NCBI GenBank assembly: GCA_900756575.1 | Contig: CAAEKQ010000053.1 | Location: 1-40,550 of the forward strand | Length of the DNA stretch: 40,550 nucleotides | From: an uncultured Oscillospiraceae bacterium | GTDB lineage: Bacteria; Bacillota; Clostridia; Oscillospirales; Oscillospiraceae | Direction of reading: 5' to 3' | In this document: piece by piece, positions 8,831 through 17,075 of the stretch | Position numbering within the stretch: position 1 is the first letter of the stretch | How the letters are laid out: each line of letters starts with the position of its first letter | Translations under genes and position numbers: made by a program | The notes under the pieces: model-generated | What the model saw: only the letters and a program-made list of their open reading frames with translations | What the model was told of the DNA's origin: nothing | Database searches by the model: none

Positions 8831-9283
8831 TTACGGCTGCCCCGGGCCCTTTCCCCGGGCGGCATAATAGGCGTGCATCACCGTAGACACCAGAATAATT
8901 CCCGCCGAAATCGCACCGGCCAGCAGCAAGGTATGGGTGCCCTCCCGCAGGAATTCCATGCCCTGCATTTTGACTGCGCAGACCATGGTGCGGTACAGGC
9001 TTCCTCCGGGAATCAGCGGAATGGCCGAGGACATCAGAAACACCGTTGCCGGGGCCCGGAACCGTCTGGCGCAGATTTCCGCATAAATCGTAATGAGCAT
9101 ACTGGAAAGCAGATAGCCCACCACATCCGAGGTTCCACGTTCTACAAAAAACAGGTAGCTTCCCCAGGCCAGCAGTCCGCCCAACGCGCCCCAGAACAGC
9201 GTCTTGCCCCGAACGTTAAAAATCAGTGAAAAGCCCAGGGAGCCCAGGACGGCAGTCACCAGCTGCAATACATCCGTTCCCAT
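8831..9283 (-). CDS. Threonine/serine exporter, ThrE_2-type small subunit
   Basis: An integral membrane protein of 150 residues with about four to five hydrophobic segments. It contains the SSAIPLIPGGSLYRTM motif of the small ThrE_2 (DUF3815) family. With the DUF1212 protein encoded immediately upstream, it corresponds to the two halves of the actinobacterial ThrE amino-acid exporter. ATG at 9283 follows GGAGGG; the gap from the upstream gene is 12 nt. Substrate is inferred from the family only. Confidence 0.88.
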   Translation of the reverse strand: MGTDVLQLVTAVLGSLGFSLIFNVRGKTLFWGALGGLLAWGSYLFFVERGTSDVVGYLLSSMLITIYAEICARRFRAPATVFLMSSAIPLIPGGSLYRTMVCAVKMQGMEFLREGTHTLLLAGAISAGIILVSTVMHAYYAARGKGPGQP

Positions 9284-9295
9284 TTTCCGCCCTCC

Positions 9296-10054
9296 TTATA
9301 AAAACAGTGCCGATGGCAGTGCAAATCCCCAGGCCAGGGCCAAGCTCAGCAGCAGGGATTCACAGAACCGCAGCAGACCCGAAATGGTGTCGCCGGTGAA
9401 CATATCCCGAATGGCGTTGGTCATGGAAATGCCCGGCACCAGCAGCATAATATCGCCGATGGCAACCTTGTCCGGCGCACAGGGCACGCCAAGATAGGAA
9501 AGTCCGTGGGCCACAAATCCGCCCAAAATCGCACAGAGCAGAATGGACGCAAGCCCCGGTACCTGGAGCCGCTCCATGAGCCTGAGCATCAGCCGGATCA
9601 GCATTCCAATCCCCGCAGAAATCACCGCATCCAACCAGCTTCCTCCGAAAAACAGGGAAAATACCAAGCTGGTAAAGCCGTAAATCAAAATCGTAAAAGG
9701 GAAGCCATAGGTTTTCCCCCGGGCGATTTCCTCCAGCCGCTGGCCCACCGTTTCCATGCTGCAAGCCCCAGCGCAGATTTCCCGGCTCAGGGCATTGAGG
9801 CGGGTCAGTGCGGTCATGTCATATTGAATCCCGGAAATCCGGCGGGTCTGGGTTACGGGCCCGTCTTCCCATTGAGCCGTGACCACCATGCTGGAGGTGA
9901 TGGTGAACACATCCACCCGGACGGCCCCCTGAGACCGGAGAATGCGGGTCAGAGTATCCTCCACACGGCCCACCTCTGCCCCGCGCAGCAGCATTTGCTC
10001 CCCCAGGTCCAGCGCCCGGGTGAGCAGCATTTCATGTTCCGACGGCTGATGCAT
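9296..10054 (-). CDS. Threonine/serine exporter, DUF1212-type large subunit
   Basis: Membrane protein of 252 residues. It has a soluble N-terminal part with the family motifs GAEVGRVEDTL and ITSSMVV, followed by several membrane spans from about residue 115. This is the N-terminal half of the ThrE fold, encoded separately here as is usual in Firmicutes. Start choice: a frame extension to 10111 exists, but it would cross the promoter; the ATG at 10054 follows a GGTGGGGGG ribosome site. It forms a two-gene unit with the small subunit and is divergently transcribed from the 2-hydroxyacid dehydrogenase gene. Confidence 0.88.
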   Translation of the reverse strand: MHQPSEHEMLLTRALDLGEQMLLRGAEVGRVEDTLTRILRSQGAVRVDVFTITSSMVVTAQWEDGPVTQTRRISGIQYDMTALTRLNALSREICAGACSMETVGQRLEEIARGKTYGFPFTILIYGFTSLVFSLFFGGSWLDAVISAGIGMLIRLMLRLMERLQVPGLASILLCAILGGFVAHGLSYLGVPCAPDKVAIGDIMLLVPGISMTNAIRDMFTGDTISGLLRFCESLLLSLALAWGFALPSALFL

Positions 10055-10082
10055 CTTATCGCCCCCCACCTTAGATGCCGTA

Positions 10083-10111
10083 AGTATACCGTAGTTTTTT
10101 GTGTTTTTCAA
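10083..10111 (-). promoter_or_regulatory. Promoter of the ThrE-type exporter pair
   Basis: Minus-strand TTGAAA (10106-10111) and TATACT (10083-10088) boxes with a 17-nt spacer, about 29 nt before the start codon. Only 9 nt separate this -35 box from the divergent plus-strand -35 box, so the two promoters may influence each other. Confidence 0.8.
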
Positions 10112-10120
10112 ACAGAATCA

Positions 10121-10149
10121 TTGTACCCGGGGCGAAAATTTGGTATAGT
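10121..10149 (+). promoter_or_regulatory. Promoter of the hydroxyacid dehydrogenase-trigger factor unit
   Basis: TTGTAC (10121-10126) and TATAGT (10144-10149) with a 17-nt spacer, about 50 nt before the start of the dehydrogenase gene. Confidence 0.78.
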
Positions 10150-10200
10150 AACCATACTGTACGCCACGGGGCCAAAAACTATGCAAAAGGTGGGATGAAT

Positions 10201-11163
10201 ATGCCCGTGATGGCAATGATGGGAACGCCCTTTTCCCCGGAACAGCTGGACGAAATCCGCGCTCTTTCAAATCAATACGGTTTTACCCTGCGGGAAATGG
10301 ACGCATCCGTTCGCTATCCCGCCGATGCACTGGAGGATTGCGAAATTCTATTGGGCTATTTCCCCCGTGGGCTGCTCAAAGGCGCGCACCGTCTTCGCTG
10401 GCTGCATCTTCCCTCGGCGGGTGCGGACAAATACGCGGACGATGGGCTGTACGACGGTCATGCGTTCACCCTGACCAACTCCTCCGGCGCATTTGGCGCT
10501 GCCATTGCCGAGCAGCTGGTGATGGGGGCCTTGATGCTCCTGCGCCGGATGCCGGAATATCTTCATCAGCAGCAGAAGCACGTATGGCACCGGGCGGGAA
10601 ATCTCCGTTTTCTGGGCGGCAGCCGGGTGGCGATCCTGGGCACCGGCAATTTGGGCAGCACCTTTGCAGGCTACTGCACGGCCATGGGCGCAGAAACCGT
10701 TGGCATCAGCCGCAGCGGAAGGCCGGTGGAGCATTTCTCCCGGGTCTATCCCATGTCCCGGCGGCTGGAGGCAGTACAGAATGCGGATGTGGTCGCCGCC
10801 TGCCTTCCTTTGACAAAGGAAACCCGGAGCATTCTGAATCAGGCGTTTTTCCGGGCCATGAAGCCCGGGGCAATTTTCCTGAACACCGGTCGGGGCAAAA
10901 CCGTCTGCCAGGATGATCTCATTGAAGCGCTCCGTTTCGGCCATTTGGGCGGCGCCATGCTGGACGTGGCCGAGGTGGAGCCCATGCCCCCGAACTGCCC
11001 CTTGTGGGAGATGGAAAATGTCTTCATCACGCCCCACATCTCCGGCTCTGACCTGGATCCACAGAATACCCGGCAGATTTTTGAGATTTTCCGGGACAAT
11101 TTCACCCGATATGTCCAGGGTCATCCCCTTCAAAATGTAGTAAACCGAACAAAAGGATACTAA
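10201..11163 (+). CDS. D-isomer-specific 2-hydroxyacid dehydrogenase family protein
   Basis: NAD(P)-dependent oxidoreductase of 320 residues interconverting a 2-oxo acid and a D-2-hydroxy acid; substrate unknown. Seen: the dinucleotide-binding motif LGTGNLG near 146-152, the substrate arginine in NTGRG (R231), the catalytic-pair glutamate in DVAEVEP, and the histidine in TPHIS (H279). An aspartate-type NAD specificity residue is not obvious after the second strand (GISRSGRP), so NADP use is possible. The ATG at 10201 is preferred to the ATG at 10195 because AAGGTGG spaces correctly to it. It is the first gene of a three-gene unit with the trigger factor gene 23 nt downstream. Confidence 0.88.
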   Translation: MPVMAMMGTPFSPEQLDEIRALSNQYGFTLREMDASVRYPADALEDCEILLGYFPRGLLKGAHRLRWLHLPSAGADKYADDGLYDGHAFTLTNSSGAFGAAIAEQLVMGALMLLRRMPEYLHQQQKHVWHRAGNLRFLGGSRVAILGTGNLGSTFAGYCTAMGAETVGISRSGRPVEHFSRVYPMSRRLEAVQNADVVAACLPLTKETRSILNQAFFRAMKPGAIFLNTGRGKTVCQDDLIEALRFGHLGGAMLDVAEVEPMPPNCPLWEMENVFITPHISGSDLDPQNTRQIFEIFRDNFTRYVQGHPLQNVVNRTKGY

Positions 11164-11186
11164 ATATCGACTAAAGGAGAATTTAC

Positions 11187-12422
11187 ATGCAGGTAACCAT
11201 TCTTTCTCAGGAAAAAGGCTCTGCCAAGGTTCAGGTCACCTTCCCCGGCGAAGTGCTGGGCAAGGCGCTGGACAAGGTCTATGCAGAGTACACCAAGACC
11301 CACGAGGACTTCCAGGTGCCCCGCGCCGACATCGCCGCCGATCCCGCCGGGCAGAATTTGCTCCGGCAGGCGGTGCAGGACGTATTTTCCGAGCACTACG
11401 CCCAGGCCATTGCCGCGACCGGTCTCACCGTTGCCTCCGAGCCGGTGATCTCCGTCCATCAGGCCAGCGAAACCGAAGGCCTGGAGTTCCAGATGGAGTT
11501 TGCCCTCCGTCCCGAAATCAAGCTGGGACAGTACAAGGGCATTCATGTCAGATGCCCCAGTGTAGAGCTTACCGAAGCAGAAAAGCAGGCAGCCATCGAC
11601 GCCGCTCAGACACAGAACACCGTGCACAAGAGTGTAGACCGTCCCGCACAGTTGGGCGATATTGCGGTGATTGATTTCACCGGCTATCTCGACGGCGTAC
11701 CCTTTGACGGCGGCGCGGGCACGGACTATCCCCTGCCCCTGGGCTCCGGCACCTTTATCCCCGGCTTTGAGGAGCAGCTGGTAGGCGCATCCATCGGCGA
11801 CCATGTGGCAGTCAACGTCACCTTCCCCGAGAACTATCAGGCCGAGAATCTGGCCGGTAAGCCCACGGTCTTCCGGGTTACAGTCAAGGGCCTCCAGCAT
11901 CCCGAGCAGGCGCCCCTCACCGACGAGCAGAAGGAGCAGGCCGTTCAGCAGGCCCAGCAGCAGAAGAAAAATCAGGCGGATATGCAGATCGAGGACTACG
12001 TGCTGGGTAAGATTCTGAGCGAGGCTAATGTGGAAATTCCCGAGGCCATGCTCAAGAGCGAGGTCAACATCTGTATGCAGCAGTTTGCCGCAGAGCTTAG
12101 CGCAAAGGGCGGAGATCTAAATAGCTTTGCCCGTCAGAGCGGCAAAACCGTCGATCAGATGGCCGCGGAGATGGAGCCTCTGGCCAAGCGCCGGATCATG
12201 CTGCGCCTGGTGCTGTCCGCCATTGCCGAGGCCGAGCATCTGGAGGCCACCGCTGAGGAAGTAGAAGCCCAGTGGGACGCCATGGCACAGCAGTATGGCA
12301 TTGACAAGCCCCGCCTGAAGGTCTACGCCGGCGATGGTGCAGAGGAGCAGATCAAGGCGGAAATCACCAGCAGCAAGGCATATGCCCTGCTGCGGGAAAG
12401 CACGATTCTGGAGATGGAATAA
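11187..12422 (+). CDS. tig: Trigger factor-like chaperone/PPIase (atypical ribosome-binding region)
   Basis: A 411-residue protein with trigger-factor architecture. It has an N-terminal domain (about 1-120), an FKBP-type peptidyl-prolyl isomerase domain with GDIAVIDFTGYLDG, LGSGTFIPGFEEQL and a typical end near residue 236, and a helical C-terminal arm rich in Gln/Glu/Lys. The FKBP core is well conserved. The N-terminal ribosome-docking signature GFRxGKxP is not recognisable; the aligned segment reads EDFQVPRADIA near residues 40-50. The fold call is firm, but classic ribosome-bound chaperone activity is uncertain. A second, canonical tig copy elsewhere in the genome is likely but not visible here. 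It has a strong AAAGGAG site and is followed at 1 nt by an amidohydrolase gene. Usual neighbours clpP/clpX are absent. Confidence 0.85.
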   Translation: MQVTILSQEKGSAKVQVTFPGEVLGKALDKVYAEYTKTHEDFQVPRADIAADPAGQNLLRQAVQDVFSEHYAQAIAATGLTVASEPVISVHQASETEGLEFQMEFALRPEIKLGQYKGIHVRCPSVELTEAEKQAAIDAAQTQNTVHKSVDRPAQLGDIAVIDFTGYLDGVPFDGGAGTDYPLPLGSGTFIPGFEEQLVGASIGDHVAVNVTFPENYQAENLAGKPTVFRVTVKGLQHPEQAPLTDEQKEQAVQQAQQQKKNQADMQIEDYVLGKILSEANVEIPEAMLKSEVNICMQQFAAELSAKGGDLNSFARQSGKTVDQMAAEMEPLAKRRIMLRLVLSAIAEAEHLEATAEEVEAQWDAMAQQYGIDKPRLKVYAGDGAEEQIKAEITSSKAYALLRESTILEME

Positions 12423-12423
12423 T

Positions 12424-13776
12424 ATGAAAACCTGGATCACCGGGGGCCGCGTCATTGACCCCCGGAGCCATATTGACAGCAAATTAAACGTGGTGCTGGA
12501 AGGCGGCAAGGTGGTTGCCCTGACCACGGACGCACCGGATTTAGGCGCTCGCATCATCCACGCCGAAAATCGGGTGGTATGCCCCGGATTTCTGGACATC
12601 CATATGCATGAAGCACCGGTGGCGGATCTTTCGGACATTGAGGGCTCCATTCTGGGCAATATGCTGCGGATGGGCGTTACCACGGCGCTGGGCGGCAACT
12701 GCGGCGAGAATGTTCTGCCCCCGAAGGAATATTTTCAGCGGGTAGAAGGCCGTCTTCCCATCTATCTGGCGCTGCTGGCGGGCCACGGTGCCGCCCGGGA
12801 GGCTGCGGGCTATACGGACCGCTATCAATCCCTTGCGCCGGAACAGGTTCACCGGGTTACGGATATTCTGAACGCCTGGCTGGAGGACGGCTGCTTCGGC
12901 ATCTCCTACGGCATTCGCTACTATCCCGGCACCACCCGGGAGGAGCTGCTGGAGACCGCACAGCTGTGCCAGAAGGAGCATCTGCTGGTGGCGGCCCATG
13001 TGCGGGACGATGCGGATTATATCTTCGACTCCATTACGGAATTTCTGGAGCCGGGTTGGAAATACGGGCTGAAAATGCAGGTGAGCCATTTGGGCTCCAT
13101 GGGCGGCTACGGTCAGATGGCCCAGGTGCTCTCCATGCTGGACGCCGCCCGGGCCGGTGGCCTTGACGTAATGTCGGACTGCTATCCCTATGACGCCTTC
13201 TCCACCCGCATCGGTGAAACCACCTATGACCCGGGATTTTTGGAGCGCTACCACTGCGATTACAGCGCCATTGGCCTGTGCGGCGGAACATACGACGGGC
13301 AGCGGTGCACCAAGGAGATCTTCGACGAGCTTCGGAAGGAGCATCCCGAGACCATCACCGTGGGCTATGTGATGCAGCCTGAGGACGTCCGCATGGCCAT
13401 GGCCCACCCTGCCGTGATGCTGTGCAGCGACGGTCTGATGGAGGCCCACGAGGGTCATCCCCGGGCCGCCGGTACGTTCCCCCGGCTCATTGCCCAATAT
13501 GTGAGAACCGGAACCCTGAGCCTCTACGATGCCATTGAAAAAATGACCTCCATGCCCGCCCAGCGGATCGGCCTCAGCCAGAAGGGCAGCCTTGCGCCGG
13601 GCTGCGACGCGGATGTGGTGATCTTCGATCCCGACACCATCGAGGATCGGGCCACATTCCAGCAGCCGGATCTTCCTCCGGTGGGCATTGACTATGTGCT
13701 CATGGGCGGAGAAATCGCCTGCGACCACGGCACCATCGTAAACGGGACTCTGGGCGCGCCGATCCTTCGGAAGTAA
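12424..13776 (+). CDS. D-aminoacylase-like amidohydrolase
   Basis: Metal-dependent amidohydrolase of 450 residues, closest in motifs to N-acyl-D-amino-acid deacylases and dihydroorotase-like proteins. Seen: metal motif GFLDIHMHE (H60, H62), a histidine in AAHVRDDADY, a further histidine in QVSHLGSMGG, and the late aspartate in LCSDGLMEAHEGHPRAAGTFPR, a D-aminoacylase-type block. The C-terminus returns to a beta-sandwich (SLAPGCDADVVIFD). The true start is the ATG at 12424, one base after the trigger factor stop; the longer reading from 12334 lies inside tig. Next to a D-2-hydroxyacid dehydrogenase it could release D-amino acids from N-acyl forms, but that link is inference. Confidence 0.85.
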   Translation: MKTWITGGRVIDPRSHIDSKLNVVLEGGKVVALTTDAPDLGARIIHAENRVVCPGFLDIHMHEAPVADLSDIEGSILGNMLRMGVTTALGGNCGENVLPPKEYFQRVEGRLPIYLALLAGHGAAREAAGYTDRYQSLAPEQVHRVTDILNAWLEDGCFGISYGIRYYPGTTREELLETAQLCQKEHLLVAAHVRDDADYIFDSITEFLEPGWKYGLKMQVSHLGSMGGYGQMAQVLSMLDAARAGGLDVMSDCYPYDAFSTRIGETTYDPGFLERYHCDYSAIGLCGGTYDGQRCTKEIFDELRKEHPETITVGYVMQPEDVRMAMAHPAVMLCSDGLMEAHEGHPRAAGTFPRLIAQYVRTGTLSLYDAIEKMTSMPAQRIGLSQKGSLAPGCDADVVIFDPDTIEDRATFQQPDLPPVGIDYVLMGGEIACDHGTIVNGTLGAPILRK

Positions 13777-13782
13777 ACAAGC

Positions 13783-13828
13783 TGCGAAAAAGAGCGGAAA
13801 CACAAGAATGTGTTTTCTCATCTTTGCG
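13783..13828 (+). terminator. Imperfect hairpin after the amidohydrolase gene
   Basis: An imperfect stem-loop with a core AAACACA / TGTGTTT stem sits directly behind the stop codon. It lacks a following T-run, so it may be an RNA-stabilising or weak termination structure rather than a full terminator. Confidence 0.35.
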
Positions 13829-13891
13829 ATACTTCCTATGGGGTGTTCCTTTTTTCCATAATCCCACATTCTTTCCCTTATACCATACCAC

Positions 13892-13936
13892 AAAAAAGTA
13901 GACACCCACACTTTTGTGAGTGTCTACTTTTATTTT
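13892..13936. terminator. Bidirectional intrinsic terminator between convergent genes
   Basis: A stem of about 15 bp or more with one mismatch (left arm 13894-13909, right arm 13916-13931, around GTAGACAC) carries an A-run on the left and a T-rich run on the right. It can terminate both the plus-strand amidohydrolase unit and the minus-strand glycosyltransferase gene. Confidence 0.82.
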
Positions 13937-13979
13937 ACAGGTGCCAAAGTTTTTCGCTGCAGCGCTTTTACTTTTTTGT

Positions 13980-15002
13980 TTAGTTGAACTTGAAGATCTT
14001 ATGGGCCAGCCGGTAAGCGCCCACCTCCACCTTCCGACCTGCAGAGCCGGGGAGATTGCTCAGAGCAGCCAGAGAGAACAGCTTGAGCTTCCGATACAGC
14101 TCCGGATGCTCCCCCAGCAGTTCCTGCCAGAGCTCCTCTTTCTTTTTCAGCGCCTCCGGAGAGCCGTCGAGATTTAGAAGGGTGGAGCAGATGGACAGCA
14201 TCATGGAAAGATACCGGAACATATACCGGGCCAGCTTGGGCTCCAGCTTGCGAAGATCCTCCAGATTGTAATAGCCAAACATCAGCCGGGTGACGCGAAT
14301 CTGCTGGTCTACCCGCTGTACCATGACCCTTTCGTTGACAGACTGATCCTCCCGGCCGATGAAATAGCGGTAGAGATCCAGATCCATATAATACATCCGC
14401 TTCACCTGGGGCAGGGGATAGTAGACGAAAATGTTGTCCACATAGAACGTATGCTTGGGCAGGGTCAGGCCGCACTGCCGCAGCAGCTCCGTCCGATAGA
14501 TCACGGAATGCATGAGAATATACTGGCTGGGTCGAAAGAGGCCGCAGTCCTCCCAGGAGAACACCTGATCCTGGGGGAACACGTTGTGATAGTCGACGGT
14601 GTGGGAGGTATTGTCCGCCACGTGCTCATAGACATAGTTGCACAGCATCATATCGAGCGGCGTTTCCATGGACTGAATCCGCAGCTGACGCAGTACCTTT
14701 TTTAGCGCGTCGGGATCCAGCCAGTCGTCGGAATCCACGACCTTATAATAAAGGCCGGTGGCGTGCCGAAGTCCCTGGTTGACGCCCTCGCCATGGCCGC
14801 CGTTGGGCTGGTGAATGGCCCGGACGATATCGGGGTACTGCTGGGCATATCGGTCACAGATGGCTGGAGTGTCGTCTTTGGTAGAGCCGTCGTCTACCAG
14901 AATGATTTCAATGTCCTCGCCGCCGCTCAGCAGAGAGTCCACGCATTTTTCCATATAGGCGGCGCTGTTATAGCAGGGTACCGCAAAAGTAATCAGTTTC
15001 AA
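13980..15002 (-). CDS. Family 2 glycosyltransferase
   Basis: Transfers a sugar from a nucleotide-sugar donor, probably to a surface polysaccharide or lipid carrier at the cytoplasmic face of the membrane. It has 340 residues. Seen: a GT-A N-terminus FAVPCYNSAAYMEKC, ILVDDGSTKDDT, GHGEGVNQGLRHATG and the DXD-type motif VVDSDDW near residue 93. The C-terminal third is helical and lacks clear membrane spans. The start is TTG at 15002, seven bases after GGAG; no ATG is available nearby in frame. It stands alone, convergent to the amidohydrolase gene and divergent from pepF. Acceptor and donor cannot be told. Confidence 0.88.
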   Translation of the reverse strand: MKLITFAVPCYNSAAYMEKCVDSLLSGGEDIEIILVDDGSTKDDTPAICDRYAQQYPDIVRAIHQPNGGHGEGVNQGLRHATGLYYKVVDSDDWLDPDALKKVLRQLRIQSMETPLDMMLCNYVYEHVADNTSHTVDYHNVFPQDQVFSWEDCGLFRPSQYILMHSVIYRTELLRQCGLTLPKHTFYVDNIFVYYPLPQVKRMYYMDLDLYRYFIGREDQSVNERVMVQRVDQQIRVTRLMFGYYNLEDLRKLEPKLARYMFRYLSMMLSICSTLLNLDGSPEALKKKEELWQELLGEHPELYRKLKLFSLAALSNLPGSAGRKVEVGAYRLAHKIFKFN

Positions 15003-15153
15003 GTGATCGCTCCGTTCCGCACAGCTCTCTGCGCGTGGATATAGTATCGAATAAATATGAACAGACTGTGAACAAAACCTTTAGATTGGGTAAAACATTC
15101 CCGAAGGATCTTGAAAACCGCCCATGGGATTTCCAGCCGCAACGGGGAAACGG

Positions 15154-15182
15154 TTGAGGAAACAGGAAAAACGTGCTACAAT
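15154..15182 (+). promoter_or_regulatory. Promoter of pepF
   Basis: TTGAGG (15154-15159) and TACAAT (15177-15182) with a 17-nt spacer. It implies an untranslated leader of about 100 nt before the pepF ATG at 15288. I see no known riboswitch in that leader. Confidence 0.72.
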
Positions 15183-15287
15183 AGTGCCTGCGGCGACAGC
15201 GTGGGCTTGGGCCAAATTGGAATGCTTTTTCTAGGCCTGGGCAAGCTAAAAATGACCCGCCGCAAATCACGGAAAGGACGTGTAGTT

Positions 15288-17075
15288 ATGGCACTGAAAA
15301 ACCGCAAAGATATGGACCCCCGCTTCCAGTGGAAGCTCAGCGATATATTTGAGACCCCTGAGGCATGGGAAGCAGCCTATGCCAAGGCAAAGAAGGCCGT
15401 GGAGGAGCTGGGCACGCTGGAGGGCACCTTGAAGCAGTCCGCCGAAAGTCTCAAATCCGGCCTCGACCAGATTTATGCCGCCACCGAGCAGGTGGAGCTG
15501 GTTTATCTCTATGCAAGTCTCTCCAAGTCCGGCGACAACGGCGACCCCGAGGCGCAGCGGCTGGAGGGCAGGGCCATGAGCCTGTATGTGGCGCTGTCCA
15601 CGGCGCTGAGCTTTGTAGACCCGGAGATCCTCTCGATCCCCAAGGAGACCCTGGATGCCTGGATGGCGCTGCCGGAGCTTCAGGAATACCATCACATTCT
15701 GGAGGATACCGACCGTCAGCGGCCCTATAGCCTGCCTGCCGCCCAGGAAAAAATGCTGGCCCAGCTGTCCGACGCCGCCGGTGCGCCGGATGACGCCTTT
15801 ACCATGCTGGAGAGCGTGGATATGAGCTTCCCGGATATCACCGGTGAGGACGGCAAGCCTGCATCCCTGACCCACGGCACCTATGGCCTGTATCGGGACA
15901 GCCGGGATCAGCGGGTACGGAAGGAAGCCTTTGAGACCTATCATGGGGAATTCCAGCGGTATATCAACACCTTTGCGGCCCTTTACGGCGGCCAGGTGAA
16001 GCTGGACGAGTATTTCTCCCAGGTGCGGGGCTACAACAGCTCTCTGGAAAAGAGCCTGTCTGCCAATAATGTGCCGGTTTCGGTATATGATTCTCTGGTG
16101 GAGGCCATTCATCAGGGCCTGCCCATTATGGAGCGCTATCTCCAGCTGCGAAAAAAGGCACTGGGCCTTTCTGAGCTGCATATGTATGACCTCTACTGCC
16201 CCATGGTGGAGGATGTAACCTATGAAATCGGTCTGGACGAGTGCAAAGAGCTGGTAAAGAAGGCCCTTGCACCGCTGGGCAAGGAATATGCCGGGCTGCT
16301 GGACAAGGCTTATCGGGAGCAGTGGATGGACGTCTATGAGAATAAGGGCAAGACCACCGGCGCGTTCTCCTGCGGCGTATACGGGGTGCATCCCTTTGTG
16401 CTGCTAAACTATACCGGCGCACTGGACGATGCCTTTACCATGGCCCACGAGCTGGGTCATGCCATGCATTCCTACTTCTCCTCCAAGAACAACAGCTTTG
16501 CCAACCACGACTATCGGCTGCTGGTGGCAGAGGTTGCGTCTACGGTGAACGAGGTGCTGCTGACCAAATATCTTCTGAAGACCGAAACCGACAAGAAGCG
16601 CCGGGCTTATATTCTGAACCATCTGCTGGAGAGCTTCCGGACCACCGTATTCCGTCAGACCCTGTTTGCGGAGTTTGAGCGGGACGCCCATGACCTGTAC
16701 CGGAAGGGCGAGCCCCTGACTGCACAGGTGCTCAGCCAGCGGTATCATGCGCTCAACGAGCTGTATTATAGAGGCGTGACCGTGGATTCCCTTCAGGATG
16801 CTGAGTGGGCGCGGATCCCCCATTTCTATTCCGCATATTATGTCTACCAGTATGCCACCGGCTTCTGCTCTGCGGTTGCCATTGCCGACGGCATCTATGA
16901 GACCGGCGATTCCTCCGGTTATCTGAGATTCCTGACCACTGGCGGCAGCGATTATCCTCTGGAGGAGCTGAAAATTGCCGGTGTAGACCTGACCGGCCCC
17001 GAGGTGGTACAGCGGGCGCTGAAGGTGTTCAGCGAGACCCTGGATCAGCTGGAGGAACTGATGGGTGAGCTGTAA
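15288..17075 (+). CDS. pepF: Oligoendopeptidase F (M3 family)
   Basis: Cytosolic zinc metallopeptidase that cuts oligopeptides of roughly 7-17 residues. It has 595 residues, the usual length. Seen: N-terminal M3B part (FQWKLSDIFETPEAW), the zinc motif AHELGHAMHS with H387, E388 and H391, and the third-ligand region VAEVASTVNE about 25 residues later. Near the C-terminus the substrate-site block YYVYQYATGF is present. The longer reading from 15111 is not supported; the ATG at 15288 follows AAAGGA. Its end overlaps the next gene by 11 bases, giving an operon with two membrane proteins and probably the M18 aminopeptidase. Confidence 0.95.
   Translation: MALKNRKDMDPRFQWKLSDIFETPEAWEAAYAKAKKAVEELGTLEGTLKQSAESLKSGLDQIYAATEQVELVYLYASLSKSGDNGDPEAQRLEGRAMSLYVALSTALSFVDPEILSIPKETLDAWMALPELQEYHHILEDTDRQRPYSLPAAQEKMLAQLSDAAGAPDDAFTMLESVDMSFPDITGEDGKPASLTHGTYGLYRDSRDQRVRKEAFETYHGEFQRYINTFAALYGGQVKLDEYFSQVRGYNSSLEKSLSANNVPVSVYDSLVEAIHQGLPIMERYLQLRKKALGLSELHMYDLYCPMVEDVTYEIGLDECKELVKKALAPLGKEYAGLLDKAYREQWMDVYENKGKTTGAFSCGVYGVHPFVLLNYTGALDDAFTMAHELGHAMHSYFSSKNNSFANHDYRLLVAEVASTVNEVLLTKYLLKTETDKKRRAYILNHLLESFRTTVFRQTLFAEFERDAHDLYRKGEPLTAQVLSQRYHALNELYYRGVTVDSLQDAEWARIPHFYSAYYVYQYATGFCSAVAIADGIYETGDSSGYLRFLTTGGSDYPLEELKIAGVDLTGPEVVQRALKVFSETLDQLEELMGEL

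Noticed and set aside
13892..13936. The GTAGACAC inverted repeat as an insertion-sequence end
   Set aside because: It sits between convergent genes with A and T runs on its two sides, which is fully explained by a bidirectional terminator; no transposase remnant or target duplication is seen.
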